Of a stretch of DNA of 64,000 nt, positions 60,708-64,000 are shown in pieces (position 1 is the first letter of the stretch; every line of letters begins with the position of its first letter). A program made the translations under genes and the position numbers. The notes beneath the pieces are model-generated. The model saw only the letters and a program-made list of their open reading frames with translations. It was not told where the DNA came from and ran no database searches. The DNA is taken from NCBI GenBank assembly GCA_027946555.1, contig JAPEVC010000053.1, forward strand, positions 108,032-172,031. The letters are read 5' to 3'. Origin of the DNA: Gnomoniopsis sp. IMI 355080 (lineage: Eukaryota > Ascomycota > Sordariomycetes > Diaporthales > Gnomoniaceae).

Positions 60708-61545
60708 TTCCTTTATTTAGATTTAGGTGGTGGAGGGTAAGGTCTGCAGGAGGTGTTGGCAACCTCGAGGTACTTCGGAACGACGACCCAGGCGATTGAG
60801 AAGGTCGAGAGGTTGTGAATTTGTTGCTGATCGGGTCTCGACTTATTTTCTATCGCGTATTATCCCTCAAGTCCCTCCCAATCGCAGTAGCTGTCGTTGT
60901 GGTGTTGAGGCCGAGGTCGAGATTGTCACACGAGGAAAAGCCCTGGCAACGAAATACGAAAAAAAGTTCAGACGGGAAGAAGCCGAGTGGTGTTGTAAGC
61001 GGGAAGTGGAGCTCTTGCAGAGCTCTGACCAATTAGATTTCCCATACACCCGGTACTGGATGATCACCAAGAGCTGTACAGGTAATTACCCTTACCTCAG
61101 GTAAGCAACTTGTACTACTTCTCTCCTAACGACAAAAATATACTTGCTCCTACAGATATGTCTACAAATATTTTCACGAGAAATCAGCGTGTCTAAGAAG
61201 AAGAGTAGCATCAACACGAGGGTGACTCCTGCTTGCTGTATCATAGAAAATGGCTTCAGCTATCAGCAAGTTGCCATTGTGGATTTTATGTGATTGTCTC
61301 AAATATTGCGTCAGGCACCTCATATATAAAACCAATGTCCACTGCTGTGATCCATTCCGACCATGATGCATGCTTCGTGTGCGTTATATCTGTGGTCGCG
61401 ATGAGAATGTCAGGTGTTCGTACTGCGCAACAGCTCCTCGGTGAGGGTGGCAATCCTCCGTTTGCACTCTACTCCCAACGAGTCTATCCGAAGATGAATG
61501 CCGCTTGACTGCCGTGAGATTCTGGATTATGTCACAGCCCAAGCT
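60708..61545. other. Spacer between MRPL20 and the CoA-ligase gene
   Basis: This 838-base spacer holds the L20 promoter and the ligase 3' flank. A plus-strand frame at 60727-61104 (125 codons) starts 20 bases from the L20 ATG, is Arg/Cys-rich and has no domain; I do not call it. Confidence 0.5.
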
Positions 61546-63341
61546 CTAGATCTTGGAATTCAATGGCTTCCGGTCTCCAACCTCTTCCTTGGCCCGATCT
61601 CGAAGGATCTTGCGGAGGATTTTCCCTGACTATTCGCACGGATCAGCTATGAGTTACCTGTGCGAGAATACTGATCATGATCAGAAAGACTTACCGGGTT
61701 CTTGGGCACAGCGTCAATGAAGACGACGCCCCCTTGCAATCGCTTGTACCGCGTCACTCGTCCGGCCAGCCACTCCGCTATCTCCTTCTCCGTCACCTGT
61801 ACGCCAGCAGTCTTTTCGATGTATGCTCTCGGAACTTCCTCACCGTTGATGGTGACACCAACGACGGCCGCATCTGTGATAGCCGGATGATCTAGAAGAA
61901 TACCCTCAAGCTCCGCTGGTGCCACCTGGTTTCCCTTCACCTTGATAAGCTCCTTTATCCTGTCAATAATATGCCATATCGCCCCGGTCTTATATTCCTC
62001 GATGAACGCAATGTCTCCGGTGTGAAGCCATCGCGTCCCATCCTTGTCGATTGTAACAGTATCTTTCGTGGCCTCGGGCTTGTTCCAATACCCTCGGAGC
62101 AAATTCGGCCCCGTCACCCACAGCTCGCCGGACTTGTTCGCCTCTAGGATCTCCGTCTTTCCGTCCAGGTCCATGAGTTTCCCTGCACAGTTCGGCATCA
62201 ACTCCCCCACGCCACCACTGGGCTTTAAGATGTTCTCATCCCAGGCCATGCACGTGCAGGTCACTTCGGTCATTCCCCAGCCCTGACTCAGCACAAGGTT
62301 CTTGTCTTTGAATAAGCTTTCCGCCTCTCGTGCTGTCTCGGCGGCCAGAGGCGCCGCTCCCGATCCGATGGTATCCACGCTGCTGAGATCATACTTGCGC
62401 GCTGCCGGGTGTTTTGTGAGCGCCACCACGATCGGCGGCACGCAAGTGAGTGAGGTAATGCGGTATTTCTCCACGTGCTGCAGCATCTTGACAAAGTCAA
62501 ATTTGGGCATGATATAGACCGGAATCCGCTGGTGGGGGTAGTTGGCGATGAAATACGTCTGGCCGTAGGCATGATAGAACGGGAGGAAGCCCAGCCCTCG
62601 CGCCCGGGCTCGTCGCGCTTCGTAGTCACTGGTAAGCTTGGCCAGGTAGACGACCTGAGTGCAGTTCGCGACGTAAGAGTGATGCGAGATCTCCACGCCC
62701 TTGGGCACGCCTGTGGTGCCACTGCTATAGTTGAGGCAGCAGGTCGTGCTCTTCGGGTCCGGCGTCTCGAACCACTCCCACTTCTCTGCCTCTGTAATAT
62801 CGGCCTGGATCAGCTCCGTCCAATGCTTCACCCCGCGTTGGCGACCCTTTGCACCAGGTGCGGGTTTGTTCGGCCGAGGGTCCTCCTTGGCATCAAAGAT
62901 GTACACCCGGTCCTTCGGCAGGCCGGCCTCCTCGGCAGCCTGCAGTGCCACATCGAGGCTTTCCTCCATTGCGAGCAAAAAAGATGCGCCGCTATCGCGC
63001 AGCTGGTAGGCAAGTTCGCGCGGCACGAAACTGGGGTTGGCACCTGAAAAGACGCCGCCAGCCATGAGGACGCCAAGAAATGCCGAGGGAAAGTACACAT
63101 TATTTGACGAGAACATCAGGACACGTCCACCAGGTTTGAGACCGGCCTGTTGCAGGCCCAGGCCAATGCGCTTGCTAAGCAGGCGGTATTCTCCAAAGGA
63201 CAGGAAGTGCGTATCGGGGCGGTCGGCGTCGACCATGGCCTTGCCATCTGCGCCTTCAAGGGCGCCTGTGGAGGAGCCGAAAATCCATTTTTGTAGGGAG
63301 GAATCTTGAATGGGGATGGCCCATCTTGATTTGATCACCAT
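61546..63341 (-). CDS. 4-coumarate-CoA ligase-like acyl-CoA synthetase, probably peroxisomal
   Basis: This ANL-superfamily adenylate-forming enzyme is predicted to activate a carboxylic acid (aryl or fatty acyl) to its CoA thioester via an acyl-AMP. Exon 1 is 63341-61695 and exon 2 is 61629-61546 with a 65-nt phase-0 intron, giving 576 aa, the usual 4CL-like size. The AMP-binding loop SSGTTGVPKG is at 206-215, GWGMTE at 354-359, the adenine/ribose-binding TGD at 441-443 and the hinge DRIKELIKVKG at 460-470. The catalytic lysine is Lys552 in PKNPSGK, a motif created exactly at the splice, which confirms the join. The protein ends in Ser-Lys-Ile, an accepted variant of the type 1 peroxisomal signal, and that tail is coded only by exon 2. 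The substrate cannot be predicted from sequence alone. Confidence 0.9.
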
Positions 63342-64000
63342 CTTCCGGTATCCCAGTCGTTCTCGGAGAAGCGAAAGTTACGAAATGATGCGGAAGATAA
63401 AGGATGTGGCTAGCTCTGATATATATGTATATGTATAATCAAACGAATTGAAGGGGGCTGCGCTGCACGGCGAGTGTCACGAACAAGTTGTGGTACACTG
63501 AGATGAGATGATTGCTCGAGAAGACGGTGCTGGACAGTGCTAAGGACACGAAGCGTGAGTGGAGGAGCAGACGCAACACTGATATAAAGTAAGGTATCCC
63601 GAGGTACTTTCGGGCGTCGGCTGCCCATCTTTCCCCTGGCCTCATCTTTTCGTACAGTCCATACGCAGATACCTAGTACTATGATGTAGCACTATTTCTG
63701 CACATCCTTAGTTGGGAATGCTTACCGGGCATCCGGGATTGTCTGCCGAAGCCTTTGAGCGAAGGTGAACAGCTTTCTGTTACATCTAAGGCTGGGTACA
63801 AAGCAAGTACCCAGAACATTGTGTATTATTCCCACTTCAATCCTCTCTCATTTACAATATTAAAAGAAGAACCAGCAGTTTGAATAGATAATAGACCCCC
63901 AGAATTCCGGAAGCTCTTCAAGATGGTGCAGCGATACTAACGTTTCAATGCATTTGCTGACATCGTCGTCCCTACCTCCCCGTCACCTAAACCCCACCCC
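63342..64000. other. Right-hand flank, ligase promoter region
   Basis: This 659-base stretch upstream of the CoA-ligase gene holds its promoter, with an alternating TATATATGTATATG run at about 63420 on the plus strand. The only open frames (about 70 codons) are minus-strand leader artefacts. Nothing else is supportable. Confidence 0.45.

Noticed and set aside
60727..61104. Plus-strand frame divergent from MRPL20
   Set aside because: Arg/Cys-rich, starts only 20 bases from the L20 ATG, with no domain; probably a promoter-region artefact.

Overview
This window is eukaryotic nuclear DNA from a filamentous ascomycete. The genes carry short GT-AG introns (about 50-110 nt) with CTAAC-like branch points, there is a nuclear tRNA-Gly with a 15-nt intron, and the gene content is fungal: a non-reducing polyketide synthase, Zn2Cys6 regulators, neutral trehalase, cutinase and an Unc104-type kinesin. 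A wA/PKS1-type PKS linked to a trihydroxynaphthalene reductase and a Cmr1-type regulator points to Dothideomycetes. The species cannot be named from the sequence alone. All exon joins were made by eye from splice signals and protein continuity.

Region 1 (about 2.9-28.8 kb) is a 1,8-dihydroxynaphthalene (DHN) melanin locus spread over 26 kb. It holds the PKS (SAT-KS-AT-PT-ACP-ACP-TE, +), an AflR-family Zn2Cys6 factor (+), a LanC-like protein (+), a T4HN/T3HN reductase (-) and a Cmr1-type factor with two C2H2 fingers plus a Zn2Cys6 cluster (-). The genes sit 2-5 kb apart in spacers where I find no convincing gene. The PKS should make 1,3,6,8-tetrahydroxynaphthalene, the reductase should act on that and later intermediates, and Cmr1 is the expected activator. 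The AflR-like and LanC-like genes are the unexpected members. No scytalone dehydratase is visible.

Region 2 (about 28.8-38.7 kb) is a 10-kb tract in which only the tRNA-Gly(GCC) is supportable.

Region 3 (about 38.7-42.5 kb) holds a secreted CE5 cutinase and a GH127 beta-L-arabinofuranosidase, which may both act on plant material.

Region 4 (about 43-63.4 kb) is mainly housekeeping: Unc104/KIF1-type kinesin (-), neutral trehalase (-), an F-box-like Cys-rich protein (+), an AFG1-family ATPase (-), mitochondrial ribosomal protein L20 (-) and a 4-coumarate-CoA-ligase-like enzyme with a probable peroxisomal signal (-). A palindromic motif, TACCTAGGTA, recurs in the gene-free spacers.
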